A stretch of 64,000 bases of DNA from Aliarcobacter sp. (GTDB lineage Bacteria; Campylobacterota; Campylobacteria; Campylobacterales; Arcobacteraceae), in assembly GCA_028689025.1 (NCBI GenBank), contig JAQTXA010000002.1:236603-300602 (forward strand). The letters are read 5' to 3'. The notes under the pieces are model-generated. The model made no database searches. It had not been told where the DNA came from and saw only the letters and a program-made list of their open reading frames with translations. A program made the position numbers and the translations under genes. Shown in pieces: positions 1-9,725 of the stretch (positions are counted from its first letter, which is position 1; each line of letters opens with the position of its first letter).

Positions 1-1337
1 AACATATATGATACTGGTCTTAAATAGTAATATGCAGCAATTGCTGAATTTAGAACAATAATAACAGCTAATGCAATATGTCCAGCATTTACAGCACTTG
101 CAATTAAATACATTTTACCCCAAAATAGTGCAAATGGTGGCAGTCCCGTTAATGCAAATAAGAACATTCCTAAAATTGAAGCGGTAAATGGTGATATTTG
201 AGCAAGTCCTGAGAATTTTTTAAATGTATATGGTGATTCATAATCATTAAATTCTTTTCCTCTGTTAAGCCATAACATACCAAATGCACCAAAATTCGTA
301 ATTGTAAATAAAACCCAATATAAGAATAATGCATTTGTTGCTTGTTGAGTTCCAATTACAATAGCAGCCATTGCCATACCTGCATTTGAAATAGATGAAT
401 ATGCAAGCATTCTTTTAATATCTTTTTGCTGTAAGGCAATTAAGTTTGGAATAGTCATAGTTAAAATTACAGTTACATAAAGCATTGTTTGAATAATAAT
501 ATCATTTGCATGAATAAATATCTCAAAAAATCTTAATGCCACTACAAAACCTGCCATTTTTGGAACAACTGATAAAAAACCTGCCATTGCAGAAGTTGAT
601 CCTTGATAAACATCCGGAACCCAAATATGGTATGGAAATAAAGATAATTTAAATCCAATAGCCGCAAACATAAATACGAATCCAACTAAAACTAAAATAT
701 AATTAGAATAATTCTCATGTGTTAAGAATCCATCTTCAGTTAAAACTTGTGCCATTTGAGATAATTCTACAGTTCCTGTAATTGCATAAAATATCATAGA
801 ACCAAATACAAAAAAAGCAGCTGCAAGGGCACCCATTGTGAAGTATTTAATTGCAGCTTCAATTGATACCATTCTATTGTGCATTGCAATCATTGTATAT
901 AAAGCAAGTGATGATGTTTCAAGTCCAACAAATATTAAAATCAAAGAGTCAGAACTTACCATAAATTGGAATCCTGCCACTGTAAATAAATATAAGGCAA
1001 AATATTCAGCATATCTAAACTCTTGAAGTCTTAATTTTGATAATCCTAAAAAAACAAAAAGGATTGAGCCACCAATTATTATACACTGAGATAAAACTGC
1101 AATTCCATCTAATAACATTAAATCAAACATACCTCTTTGTTCACCATGGAAAGCTAAAAGAGTAAATAAGTCAAAAATTAGAAATAGTACTACTAAAATT
1201 ACATAAAGTGATTTATGTTTATTTTTATTAAAAATGTCAGTTAATAAAATACTCAAAGCTCCAATAATTGCAATTGAAACTGGTGCGATTGTTCCTAGAT
1301 TTAAACTTTCTAGACTTATTTTTATAGGCTCAAGCAT
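1..1337 (-). CDS. nuoN: NADH-quinone oxidoreductase subunit N (partial, 3' end off window)
   Basis: This is a membrane subunit of complex I and one of the three antiporter-like proton-pumping subunits. The frame opens with MLEPIKISLESL and stays open for 445 codons to the left edge, so the C-terminus is missing. The translation is a chain of hydrophobic helices and contains antiporter signatures, for example FKLSLFPYHIWVPDVYQG and KDIKRMLAYSSISNAG, where the lysines expected in the proton channel are visible. The ATG shares one base with the nuoM stop (TAATG), which indicates translational coupling. It is the last nuo gene of the operon. Confidence 0.95.
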   Translation of the reverse strand, partial: MLEPIKISLESLNLGTIAPVSIAIIGALSILLTDIFNKNKHKSLYVILVVLFLIFDLFTLLAFHGEQRGMFDLMLLDGIAVLSQCIIIGGSILFVFLGLSKLRLQEFRYAEYFALYLFTVAGFQFMVSSDSLILIFVGLETSSLALYTMIAMHNRMVSIEAAIKYFTMGALAAAFFVFGSMIFYAITGTVELSQMAQVLTEDGFLTHENYSNYILVLVGFVFMFAAIGFKLSLFPYHIWVPDVYQGSTSAMAGFLSVVPKMAGFVVALRFFEIFIHANDIIIQTMLYVTVILTMTIPNLIALQQKDIKRMLAYSSISNAGMAMAAIVIGTQQATNALFLYWVLFTITNFGAFGMLWLNRGKEFNDYESPYTFKKFSGLAQISPFTASILGMFLFALTGLPPFALFWGKMYLIASAVNAGHIALAVIIVLNSAIAAYYYLRPVSYM

Positions 1338-2863
1338 TATTTAACCTCCCCAATAGAGTTTAAAGCTTTTAATTTAACTTTTGTATCCTCATTAACTGCT
1401 TTTATTTCCATTACTTTTGTAAGTTGAGTTACTGTTGTATTTAATGGATCTAAAATTATTTTTGGATAAATTCCTAATGCTATAATTAAAAGAACCAATG
1501 AAGAAAGTGCTACTAATTCTCTTCCTGCAATATCACTCATACCTTTATTTTCAGGTTTTGTTAATTTTCCAAAGAATGTTCTTTTATACATTGCCAACAT
1601 ATAAACTGCACTTAAAACAATAGTTAAAGATGCGATAAATGTTAAAATTGGAGAGTATTTAAAGAATCCTAAAAGAGATAAGAACTCACCAATAAATCCA
1701 ATTGTTAATGGTAATCCTATAGATGCCATTAATACAACTGCATAAACAAGAGCAAACATTGGCATATTATGTGCTAATCCACCAAACTCTTTTATCATCT
1801 TGGTTTTTCTTCTATCGTATAAAACTCCAACACTCATAAATAGTGCTCCTGAAACAATACCATGTCCAATCATTAGATAAACTGCACCTGAAATTCCCTC
1901 AGTATTTAAAGCAAAAACTCCAAGAGTAATAACACCCATGTGAGAAATTGATGAGTATGCAATCATTTGTTTCATATCTTCTTGAGCATAGGCAATCATT
2001 GCTGTATAAATAATTGCAATTAGTCCTAGAGTTGCCATGAATCCTGAAAAATAAACACTTGCATCTGGAAATAGTGGAAGTGAAAATCTAATAAATCCAT
2101 AAGTTTCCATTTTTAGTAAAACAGCTGCTAACATAATTGAACCAATTGTTGGTGCTTGTCCATGAGCTAGTGGAAGCCAAGTATGGAATGGAAACATTGG
2201 AACTTTTACGGCAAAGGCCATAAAGAATGCAATAAATAACCATAATTGTAAATCAAATGGAAGAATTATACTATTCCACTCTAATACACTAAAACTCCAT
2301 GTACCTGTTGTTTGATAAAATATATATCCAAAATACAAAATTCCAATAAGCATTATTAAAGAACCTGTGAATGTATATAAAAAGAATTTAATAGCTGCAT
2401 AAAATCTTTTTTCTGCTCCCCAGAATCCAATAACATAAAACATTGGAATAAGTGTTAATTCCCAGAAAATATAAAATAAAATTAAATCTAAAGAAACAAA
2501 AACCCCAACCATTGTCATCTCTAAAAACAACATTGTAATAATTAAGTTTTTTACATCTTTTTTCTCAGTTAAACCTATTAATGCAATCATCGTCATAAAC
2601 GTAATCATAATAATTAGAAATAGAGAAACCCCATCAATACCAACTAAATAATTAATTCCATAAGAACTTATAAGAGGTAAACTTTGTACAAATTGCATAC
2701 CTGCAACGTTTGTATCAAAATAGTACCAAAGTAAAAGTGACAATACAAATTCAACAACTGTAACAACAACTCCATATTGTCTCATAGAATCTTTATCAAT
2801 TAAAAATCCAACAACTGCTGCAGCTGCTGGAAAGAATATCAACATAGATAAAATATTTTCCAT
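1337..2863 (-). CDS. nuoM: NADH-quinone oxidoreductase subunit M
   Basis: This 508-residue protein is an antiporter-like membrane subunit of complex I, normal in length for NuoM. It is almost entirely transmembrane helices. Motifs include FWELTLIPMFYVIGFWGAEKR near residue 135, VKVPMFPFHTWLPLAHGQAPT near 220-240, and EDMKQMIAYSSISHMGVI near 300, which carry the conserved Glu and Lys residues used for proton transfer. It lies between nuoL (12 bp upstream) and nuoN (one-base overlap). Confidence 0.97.
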   Translation of the reverse strand: MENILSMLIFFPAAAAVVGFLIDKDSMRQYGVVVTVVEFVLSLLLWYYFDTNVAGMQFVQSLPLISSYGINYLVGIDGVSLFLIIMITFMTMIALIGLTEKKDVKNLIITMLFLEMTMVGVFVSLDLILFYIFWELTLIPMFYVIGFWGAEKRFYAAIKFFLYTFTGSLIMLIGILYFGYIFYQTTGTWSFSVLEWNSIILPFDLQLWLFIAFFMAFAVKVPMFPFHTWLPLAHGQAPTIGSIMLAAVLLKMETYGFIRFSLPLFPDASVYFSGFMATLGLIAIIYTAMIAYAQEDMKQMIAYSSISHMGVITLGVFALNTEGISGAVYLMIGHGIVSGALFMSVGVLYDRRKTKMIKEFGGLAHNMPMFALVYAVVLMASIGLPLTIGFIGEFLSLLGFFKYSPILTFIASLTIVLSAVYMLAMYKRTFFGKLTKPENKGMSDIAGRELVALSSLVLLIIALGIYPKIILDPLNTTVTQLTKVMEIKAVNEDTKVKLKALNSIGEVK

Positions 2864-2875
2864 TTACATAACCCC

Positions 2876-4735
2876 TTAAAGTACCGATAAAACTAAGGCA
2901 AAGATTAATCCTGTGATTAATCCAAGAGCCATAAGTTTTAACGATGATGATAAATTACCAGATTGAATTGGTCTTGCTTTTACACCTAGTTTATTAACAA
3001 AGTGAGCTAAGCCATCAATTGATGCATCAATTAATTTTATTTCTATTGTTTTCCATGCCCAAACTGAGAATTTATGATATGGTTTTGAAATGGCAACTTC
3101 GTAAAATCTTGGAATAAAGTATTGGTTACTTAACAATTTATAAATTGAAGTCTCTTCCCAAGATTTACTAAATCCACCGTTCTTATATTTAAATACTGCA
3201 ACTAAAATACCAAATATTGCAACAGCACTTGTTACTAATATTAATATCCAAGAAGTTGAATGACTAATGTGTTCAGGTTCCCACGTTGGTAAAACTTTTG
3301 TAACAAACTCAACAAATGAGTGTTCAAACCAACCAGCAATTACAGCTAAAACTGCAAGTGGAATCATTGCAGCTATTACAAAGTTTTTAGCTTCGTGAGG
3401 ATGATGTTCTTCATTTGAATAGTTTTGTTCTCCAAAGAAAATTTTCATTACAAGTCTAAATGAATAAAATGCTGTTAAACCAGCAGTTATCCATAAAATT
3501 GCCCATAAAACAATTGCATTTGAATTAAATGCAACTTCAAGAATTTTATCTTTCGAGAAGAACCCAGCAAGTGGAAAAATTCCAGCAAGTGCTAAAGAAG
3601 CAAGAGTCATAATAATTGAAGTTGCCTTCATTTTATTATGTAATCCACCCATTTTCCTAATATCTAATTCCTCATCCATAGCATGCATAACATTTCCAGC
3701 ACCTAAGAATAAAACCGATTTAAAGAAAGCGTGAGCTGCTAAATGGAAAAGTGCAACCCAATAAGCACCAAGACCAGCAGCAACGAACATATATCCTAAT
3801 TGAGATAGTGTAGAATAAGCAATGATTCTTTTCATATCATTATTAACTAAAGCCATAGAAGCTGCAAAAATAGCAACAAAAGCTCCAAGAGCTGCTATTG
3901 CATATCCGACTTCAGGAATTAAAGTATAAAGTTCATTTGATCTTACAACTAAATAAACCCCTGCTGTTACCATAGTTGCTGCGTGAATTAGTGCTGAAAC
4001 GGGAGTTGGTCCTTCCATCGCATCTGCAAGCCATGTATGAAGTGGAAACTGTGCTGATTTTCCCATAGCTCCTAAGAATAATAAAGCACCAATCCAAACT
4101 AAAATGTTGTTATCTAAAGTTGAAATTTTTGCAAATACGATATCATATTGTAAACTTCCAATATTCCAATAAATTACAAACATTCCAAGAAGTAATCCTA
4201 AATCTCCAATTCTATTCATAATAAAGGCTTCATTTGCTGCCCATGTTGCAGATTCTTTGTGGTACCAAAAACCAATTAGTAACCATGAACAAACTCCAAC
4301 ACCTTCCCATCCTATAAATAAAACAGCAAAGTTATCACTCATTACTAAAACTAACATTGAAAATACGAATGCAGATAAATAAGAGAAGTATCTATTAAAT
4401 CCTTTGTCGTGATCCATATATCCAATAGAGTGGATATGAACCATAGTAGAAACAACAGTAACAACAGACATCATTACAACACTTACTTCATCAACCACAA
4501 AACCAAAAGGAATATTTAAACTTCCTATTACAATCCAATCAAATAAATTTACATGTAAAGTTGTTTCTGTTGTGTAAACAAAATATAATAGATACAAAGA
4601 TGCATACATAGAAACAGCTAACATAAAAGATGTAAACAATCCAGTAAATAGTGTTTTTTTCTGCATTGAAAATAGTGCAGCTACTAAAGAACCTACAAGT
4701 GGGGCAAAAAGTGCAATGTATATATATTTTTCCAT
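2876..4735 (-). CDS. nuoL: NADH-quinone oxidoreductase subunit L
   Basis: This 619-residue protein is the distal proton-pumping subunit of complex I, which carries the long lateral helix at its C-terminus. Characteristic stretches are LFIGWEGVGVCSWLLIGFWY near residue 140-160, KSAQFPLHTWLADAMEGPTP near 230 and NDMKRIIAYSTLSQLGYMFV near 300. The C-terminal part ends in a final hydrophobic anchor. The gene follows nuoK after 2 bp and precedes nuoM by 12 bp. A histidine-containing hydrophilic loop (NEEHHPHEA) occurs near residue 445. Confidence 0.97.
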   Translation of the reverse strand: MEKYIYIALFAPLVGSLVAALFSMQKKTLFTGLFTSFMLAVSMYASLYLLYFVYTTETTLHVNLFDWIVIGSLNIPFGFVVDEVSVVMMSVVTVVSTMVHIHSIGYMDHDKGFNRYFSYLSAFVFSMLVLVMSDNFAVLFIGWEGVGVCSWLLIGFWYHKESATWAANEAFIMNRIGDLGLLLGMFVIYWNIGSLQYDIVFAKISTLDNNILVWIGALLFLGAMGKSAQFPLHTWLADAMEGPTPVSALIHAATMVTAGVYLVVRSNELYTLIPEVGYAIAALGAFVAIFAASMALVNNDMKRIIAYSTLSQLGYMFVAAGLGAYWVALFHLAAHAFFKSVLFLGAGNVMHAMDEELDIRKMGGLHNKMKATSIIMTLASLALAGIFPLAGFFSKDKILEVAFNSNAIVLWAILWITAGLTAFYSFRLVMKIFFGEQNYSNEEHHPHEAKNFVIAAMIPLAVLAVIAGWFEHSFVEFVTKVLPTWEPEHISHSTSWILILVTSAVAIFGILVAVFKYKNGGFSKSWEETSIYKLLSNQYFIPRFYEVAISKPYHKFSVWAWKTIEIKLIDASIDGLAHFVNKLGVKARPIQSGNLSSSLKLMALGLITGLIFALVLSVL

Positions 4736-4737
4736 AA

Positions 4738-5037
4738 TTACCCTTTCATCCCTGCAATATCATCTAAGTTAATAGAACCTGTTCTTTTGTACCATAAAAT
4801 TAGTAAACCAAGACCAATTGCAACTTCACTTGCAGCAACTGCTATAATAAAAAATGCAAACATTTGTCCTGTTAAATCCCCGTGAAATTTTGAGATTGCA
4901 GCAAATCCTACATTTACCGCATTTAACATAATTTCTGTAGAGAAAAACAACATTAAAACATTTTTTCTTCTAATTACACCAATTAAACCTATACAAAATA
5001 GAATTGTTGAGAGTATTAAATATGCATTAAGAGTCAT
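4738..5037 (-). CDS. nuoK: NADH-quinone oxidoreductase subunit K
   Basis: This 99-residue protein with three transmembrane helices is the small MrpC-like membrane subunit of complex I. Its length and motifs (LMLFFSTEIMLNAVNVGF and AAEVAIGL-like VAASEVAIGLGLLI) match NuoK, including two membrane-buried glutamates that take part in proton transfer. The ATG overlaps the nuoJ stop as ATGA, so translation is coupled. It ends 2 bp before nuoL. Confidence 0.97.
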   Translation of the reverse strand: MTLNAYLILSTILFCIGLIGVIRRKNVLMLFFSTEIMLNAVNVGFAAISKFHGDLTGQMFAFFIIAVAASEVAIGLGLLILWYKRTGSINLDDIAGMKG

Positions 5038-5615
5038 TTAACATCCTTTGAAGATGCTGCATCAAGTCTGATTTTTTCATCTATTTCTTCTTCTTTCATT
5101 TCAGAATATGATTCATTCATTTTTTTCCCTGCTAATACAATTCCACCAATCATTGCAACCAAAAGCATGATTGCTGCTAATTCAAATGCTAATAAATATT
5201 TTGTAAACAGTACATATCCAACATCAACTGTATTTCCATATTCAGGATGAACTGGATAATTTGCTTCAATGTTTTGTCCAATAATCGGAGCTAAAAATAC
5301 AACTACTAAAATTAGTGCTAACATTCCTGAAAGTAAAAATACTAATCTTGGATTTTTTATCTTCTCTTTTACTTCTGATAATGAGTCAAAAAACATCATT
5401 CCAAATGCATATAAAGCCATAATTGCACCTGTATAAACTACAATTTGAACGGCTCCTAGGAAATCTGCATTTAATAAAAAGAAAAATGCTGAGATAAAAA
5501 TCATTCCAGCAGCAAGTGAACTTAATGCATATAAAGCATTATTTGTTAAAACTGTAATACTAAACATACTAATAGTTAACACTGAAAATATTATAAAAGC
5601 TATAACTTCAAACAT
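5034..5615 (-). CDS. nuoJ: NADH-quinone oxidoreductase subunit J
   Basis: This 193-residue membrane subunit of complex I has about five transmembrane helices. The conserved stretch DFLGAVQIVVYTGAIMALYAFGMM (third helix, residues about 50-75) contains the pi-bulge region typical of NuoJ. The hydrophilic C-terminal tail is rich in Glu and Lys. It starts 11 bp after nuoI and overlaps nuoK by 4 bp. Confidence 0.96.
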   Translation of the reverse strand: MFEVIAFIIFSVLTISMFSITVLTNNALYALSSLAAGMIFISAFFFLLNADFLGAVQIVVYTGAIMALYAFGMMFFDSLSEVKEKIKNPRLVFLLSGMLALILVVVFLAPIIGQNIEANYPVHPEYGNTVDVGYVLFTKYLLAFELAAIMLLVAMIGGIVLAGKKMNESYSEMKEEEIDEKIRLDAASSKDVK

Positions 5616-5626
5616 CTAGACTCCTC

Positions 5627-6247
5627 TTAGTATGATAATGGTGTTTTTTTAATTTTTTTATCTGCATCTGGTGACACCGAACCATATCCATCAAATTCAA
5701 GTTGTGCACCTAAACCATTTGCTGATGTTAAAATATCTTCTTTAAGTGAGAAATGTGCTCTTTGTTCACTTGAATTTTCATATCTTCCACCATGAACGAT
5801 TGCTAGTTCTGGACAAACCTCAGCACAATATCCACAGAAAATACATCTTCCCATGTTTATCGTATATTGCATTACTTCTTTTCTAGAATTTTCATCAATT
5901 CTTGTTTCCATTCTAATGCAGTTTGATATACAAATTTTTTCACAAAGTCCACAACCAATACATCTCTCTTCACCTGACTCTAAAAGTCTTAAAAGTTTGT
6001 GTACTGCTCTATATCTTGGACCTATTGGAAGTTTTTCTTTTGGATATTGAACTGTTGCCATTTCACCTTTAAATAATGCTCTATACATTATTCCAAAAGT
6101 AATTTTCATACCAACAAAAAGTTCGCCTTTTACAGATCTTGATAATACTTGTTTGAACATATCCCAAGAAGTTTTAGGATAATTATCTTCTTGAACCGTA
6201 ACATATCCATCTGATACATTTCTATTTTTAAAATCGTTTAGTTCCAT
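5627..6247 (-). CDS. nuoI: NADH-quinone oxidoreductase subunit I, two [4Fe-4S] clusters
   Basis: This 206-residue peripheral-arm subunit of complex I passes electrons through clusters N6a and N6b towards NuoB. Two ferredoxin motifs are visible: C96-x2-C99-x2-C102-x3-C106 and C135-x2-C138-x2-C141-x3-C145-P. The N-terminal 60 residues are a family-typical extension that docks on NuoH. The C-terminal 50 residues are longer and polar. It lies 9 bp after nuoH and 11 bp before nuoJ. Confidence 0.97.
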   Translation of the reverse strand: MELNDFKNRNVSDGYVTVQEDNYPKTSWDMFKQVLSRSVKGELFVGMKITFGIMYRALFKGEMATVQYPKEKLPIGPRYRAVHKLLRLLESGEERCIGCGLCEKICISNCIRMETRIDENSRKEVMQYTINMGRCIFCGYCAEVCPELAIVHGGRYENSSEQRAHFSLKEDILTSANGLGAQLEFDGYGSVSPDADKKIKKTPLSY

Positions 6248-6256
6248 TCTAACTCC

Positions 6257-7249
6257 CTAAAACATCATCACAAAGCCAGTAACTAAAATATTTAGTACTG
6301 CAAGTGGCATTAATATTTTCCAACATAACCACATTAATTGATCAGGTCTAATATGAGGCCAAGAAGCTCTTGTCCATAAAAAGATAAAAATCAAAAACAT
6401 AACTTTTAATACAATTGCAAATCCACCTGGGATAAACCATAAATCATTAAATCCACCTAAGAAGATAAGTGTAATTAAAAATGAAATTGTAAAAAGGTTA
6501 GCATACTCTCCAATAAAAAACATTCCCCATCTCATACCTGAATACTCAGTTGCATAACCAGCAACTAACTCAGCTTCATGTTCAAGTAAGTCAAATGGAG
6601 TTCTATTTGTTTCAGCAAATCCAGCAATTGTGAATAAAATAAAAGCTAATGGTTGTGACCAAATAATCCAGTCAGTAACTCCACCTGATTGATAGTTATT
6701 AATATCAATTAAAGATAAACTTCCAACCATCATAAGTGGAGCTAAAAGTGAAAGTCCTGAAACTACTTCATAAGATAAAAGTTGAATTGCAGTTCTAGCA
6801 CCCCCAAGTAATGCCCATTTATTTGCACTACTCATACCACCAAGTAATGGTCCATAAAGTCCAACAGCACCCACAGACATTACAAATAAAACACCCACAT
6901 TAATATCTGAAATAATTGGTCTAACTGTATATCCAAACATCTCAAATTCTGGGAAAAATGGAACAGCACTCATTGCAATAAATGCAGTTGCAGCTGTAAT
7001 TAAAGGGGCCACCATAAAAATAGGTCTATTTGCATTTGCAGGAATAAAGTCCTCTTTACAAAATAGTTTAATTCCATCTGCTGCTATTTGCAATAATCCA
7101 TAAGGTCCAACATTTGTAGGCCCTAATCTTCTTTGCATAAATGCTAGAACTTTTCTTTCAATATAAGTTGTAAATCCAGCAAGGGCTGAGAAAACTGCAA
7201 GAACAACTACTACTTTGATTACTGTTTCTAATATGATACTTGTTTCCAT
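6257..7249 (-). CDS. nuoH: NADH-quinone oxidoreductase subunit H
   Basis: This 330-residue membrane subunit joins the peripheral and membrane arms of complex I and forms part of the quinone cavity. About eight transmembrane helices are visible. Diagnostic motifs are ERKVLAFMQRRLGPTNVGPYG near residue 31-50, the acidic loop AETNRTPFDLLEHEAELVAGY near 210-230, and WTRASWPHIRPDQLMWLCWK near the C-terminus. It follows nuoG after a 1-bp gap. Confidence 0.97.
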   Translation of the reverse strand: METSIILETVIKVVVVLAVFSALAGFTTYIERKVLAFMQRRLGPTNVGPYGLLQIAADGIKLFCKEDFIPANANRPIFMVAPLITAATAFIAMSAVPFFPEFEMFGYTVRPIISDINVGVLFVMSVGAVGLYGPLLGGMSSANKWALLGGARTAIQLLSYEVVSGLSLLAPLMMVGSLSLIDINNYQSGGVTDWIIWSQPLAFILFTIAGFAETNRTPFDLLEHEAELVAGYATEYSGMRWGMFFIGEYANLFTISFLITLIFLGGFNDLWFIPGGFAIVLKVMFLIFIFLWTRASWPHIRPDQLMWLCWKILMPLAVLNILVTGFVMMF

Positions 7250-7250
7250 A

Positions 7251-9725
7251 CTATGCCTTTACTACTTTTGCTTTATTAAATCTATAACTGTTAAATAAAA
7301 CATTTGATGCACTGTTTTTCATAAATGTTGATACATAAGGAATATTTCCATCTATTTGAATATCAACAAAAGCATTTAATACTAACTCTTGATTATTAGC
7401 ATTTATTTTTACTTTATCACCCTCAGATAATTCAAGTTTTTCAAACAAAGCTTTTGAGAAGAAAATTCCATCTTGTAAATTTTCTTTAAATTCATGGCTA
7501 ATTGCTGTAAATTCATTAAATTGATTAATTGGATTTGCTTTATAAATTAAAATCTCATCAGCAGCTAAAGTGATTTTTTCTACATCTATTTGTTTTGTTG
7601 TATCTTGAGTTAAAGTATCATTTGAAGTTAATTCATAACCTCTATATTCAACTTGGTCATTTCCAAATTTGTTTGGTAAATCATCAAAAGCAAGAGCTTT
7701 ATAACCTTTTTCAAGAGGAAGTTTAGCTGTGTATTCTATTGTATATTCAACATCTTCATTTAAAAGTTCATTTGCAATATCATTTAATGTATAACCTTTA
7801 AACTCTAAAGCTGCATTTGTAGGAATTACTTTTTTGTCAATATTTGTAAAAGTTCCCTCTTGTTGATTAAGTGCTGGAATATCTAAATCTGCATCACCTA
7901 AAGCTGAAAGTTCAAAATCAGCTTTTACGTTATATCCAACACTAAATCCTGATTCTTCACGTGAAAGTGTACAAATTTGTGCAACACCTAAAGTATTTGT
8001 TTGAGATGGAATGATTACCACATCAAAAGCTGAATATTTATCAACTAAACCACAAAGTTTTGCAAGATTTTCAGCATTTGGATGAGTTATTAAATCTTCT
8101 CCAACCATTAAAGAGAAAGTATCTTTTTTAACTAACATTTCATCAACTAAATCAAGGAATTTTTCATCTTTCCCAAAAGCCTCAACTAATGTTGTATATT
8201 CATACTTAACTTCTTTTGAAACTTTATTAGTTACAACTTTTTTAACTTCTTTCTCTTCACCATTTGCTTCATCAACAACTATTTCAACAACTGTTTCTTT
8301 AACATCTTCAGTAACAGTTTTTGTTTTCATTTCTTTAAATGAATCTATATACTCTTGAACTTCAGCTGGTAAATCTTTTGCAAATTTATATAAAATAAAA
8401 TATAAAATTGACTCTTCAACCATCGCATCATGGTATATAAAATCTGTAGTTTTACCTTTTTTACCAATTTTTTCCATAATTGGATCAGCTAGAGGATGAA
8501 AATATAAACCACTTCCTTTATTCATTGAAACTGAGTTATTAAAGGCATATCTTGCATTTGGTAAATCTGATTTCAAATATGAACCTACAGAAATTACAAA
8601 GTTTGAATTATGTACATCTGATAGTTTTGATGAATAAAGTGATTTTCCTGAAGTTTTAGAATAGTTTCTTAAAAACTCTTGGTATCTTCTAGCATCTTCA
8701 TTTACAAGGTTTGCTCCCATTTTTTGAGCGATTTTTTGTAATATTAAAGCTTCTTCATTTGTTATAAAAGAATTAAATTTGATATTTTTTGCTTTTTTAA
8801 AGGCTTCAAGTGCTTTTGCAAAAGCATCTTTATCTTTAGATTGAACTTTATTTTCAAAATCATAAGCAAATCTTCCAGCTCCATTTACAGTTGAAAAATG
8901 TGGTTCACTATTTACTCTATAAATTTTTTTAGTTGCATGTTTGTCTATTGATTCATGTTTTACATCATAATATAAAAATGCACAATCAGATGAGTGAGGA
9001 TTAGCTGCTGGTATTTTTTTAAGTTCCCAAGCATTTGAAGTATATTGGAAATCATGTGAAACTAATGCTCCAACGGGACAGGCACTTATACACTCTCCAC
9101 AGTTTGTACAGGCATCTGCATCATAACCAATAAGTGATTTATTAAGTTTATTCCACATTGCATAGGCATCTTTTGGCATTTCATCTTTAAATACTTTATC
9201 AATGTTATCTGAATCTCTTTTTACCGTACTAAGGGCACTTGAACCTACCATATCTTCACATACAGTTACACATCTTTCACAAACAATACATAAAGCTGGG
9301 TCATAATTCATAACTCCCCAATGAGCAGTTGGTCTGTGAATATCTTTTATACTATAGTTTTGAGAATCAACTTTCATGTATAAAGAGTAATTTTGTAATT
9401 CACACTCACCACTTTGGTCACAAACACCACATTGTAATGGATGGTTTACATCGTAAACTTCCATTATTGCTCGTCTTTCTTTTTCAATATTTTCTGTAAC
9501 TGTTGTAATGTTCATATCAGCTTTAACTTTTGTGTTACAACCATATACTTGTTTTCCATCCGCTTCAACTAAACATAATCTACATGCAAGTGTTGGTGAA
9601 CATCTTGTTAAATAACAAACAGCAGGAACAAATACATCGTTTGCTCTTGCCACATTTAAAATTGATTCACCATCTTTGGCTTGAACACTTTTACCATCAA
9701 TTGTTAATGTAATCATCTCGCTCAT
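7251..9725 (-). CDS. nuoG: NADH-quinone oxidoreductase subunit G
   Basis: This 824-residue protein is the large iron-sulfur subunit of the complex I peripheral arm. The N-terminus has a [2Fe-2S] site (C37, C48, C51, C63), a His-Cys3 site (H95, C99, C102, C108) and two [4Fe-4S] sites (C146, C149, C152, C156 and C206, C209, C212, C216). The long C-terminal molybdopterin-type region is divergent and includes a Val/Glu/Lys-rich stretch around residues 465-510. The ATG overlaps the upstream stop (TAATG). In this lineage NuoG is probably the entry point for electrons, because the usual NuoE/NuoF are absent. Confidence 0.96.
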   Translation of the reverse strand: MSEMITLTIDGKSVQAKDGESILNVARANDVFVPAVCYLTRCSPTLACRLCLVEADGKQVYGCNTKVKADMNITTVTENIEKERRAIMEVYDVNHPLQCGVCDQSGECELQNYSLYMKVDSQNYSIKDIHRPTAHWGVMNYDPALCIVCERCVTVCEDMVGSSALSTVKRDSDNIDKVFKDEMPKDAYAMWNKLNKSLIGYDADACTNCGECISACPVGALVSHDFQYTSNAWELKKIPAANPHSSDCAFLYYDVKHESIDKHATKKIYRVNSEPHFSTVNGAGRFAYDFENKVQSKDKDAFAKALEAFKKAKNIKFNSFITNEEALILQKIAQKMGANLVNEDARRYQEFLRNYSKTSGKSLYSSKLSDVHNSNFVISVGSYLKSDLPNARYAFNNSVSMNKGSGLYFHPLADPIMEKIGKKGKTTDFIYHDAMVEESILYFILYKFAKDLPAEVQEYIDSFKEMKTKTVTEDVKETVVEIVVDEANGEEKEVKKVVTNKVSKEVKYEYTTLVEAFGKDEKFLDLVDEMLVKKDTFSLMVGEDLITHPNAENLAKLCGLVDKYSAFDVVIIPSQTNTLGVAQICTLSREESGFSVGYNVKADFELSALGDADLDIPALNQQEGTFTNIDKKVIPTNAALEFKGYTLNDIANELLNEDVEYTIEYTAKLPLEKGYKALAFDDLPNKFGNDQVEYRGYELTSNDTLTQDTTKQIDVEKITLAADEILIYKANPINQFNEFTAISHEFKENLQDGIFFSKALFEKLELSEGDKVKINANNQELVLNAFVDIQIDGNIPYVSTFMKNSASNVLFNSYRFNKAKVVKA

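Noticed and set aside
838..1026. 62-residue plus-strand ORF over nuoN
   Set aside because: It is antisense to nuoN, whose translation is convincing over the full stretch.
8220..8330. Val/Glu/Lys-rich low-complexity stretch in nuoG as an insertion or frameshift
   Set aside because: The reading frame is continuous and the flanking parts stay NuoG-like; it looks like a variable linker.
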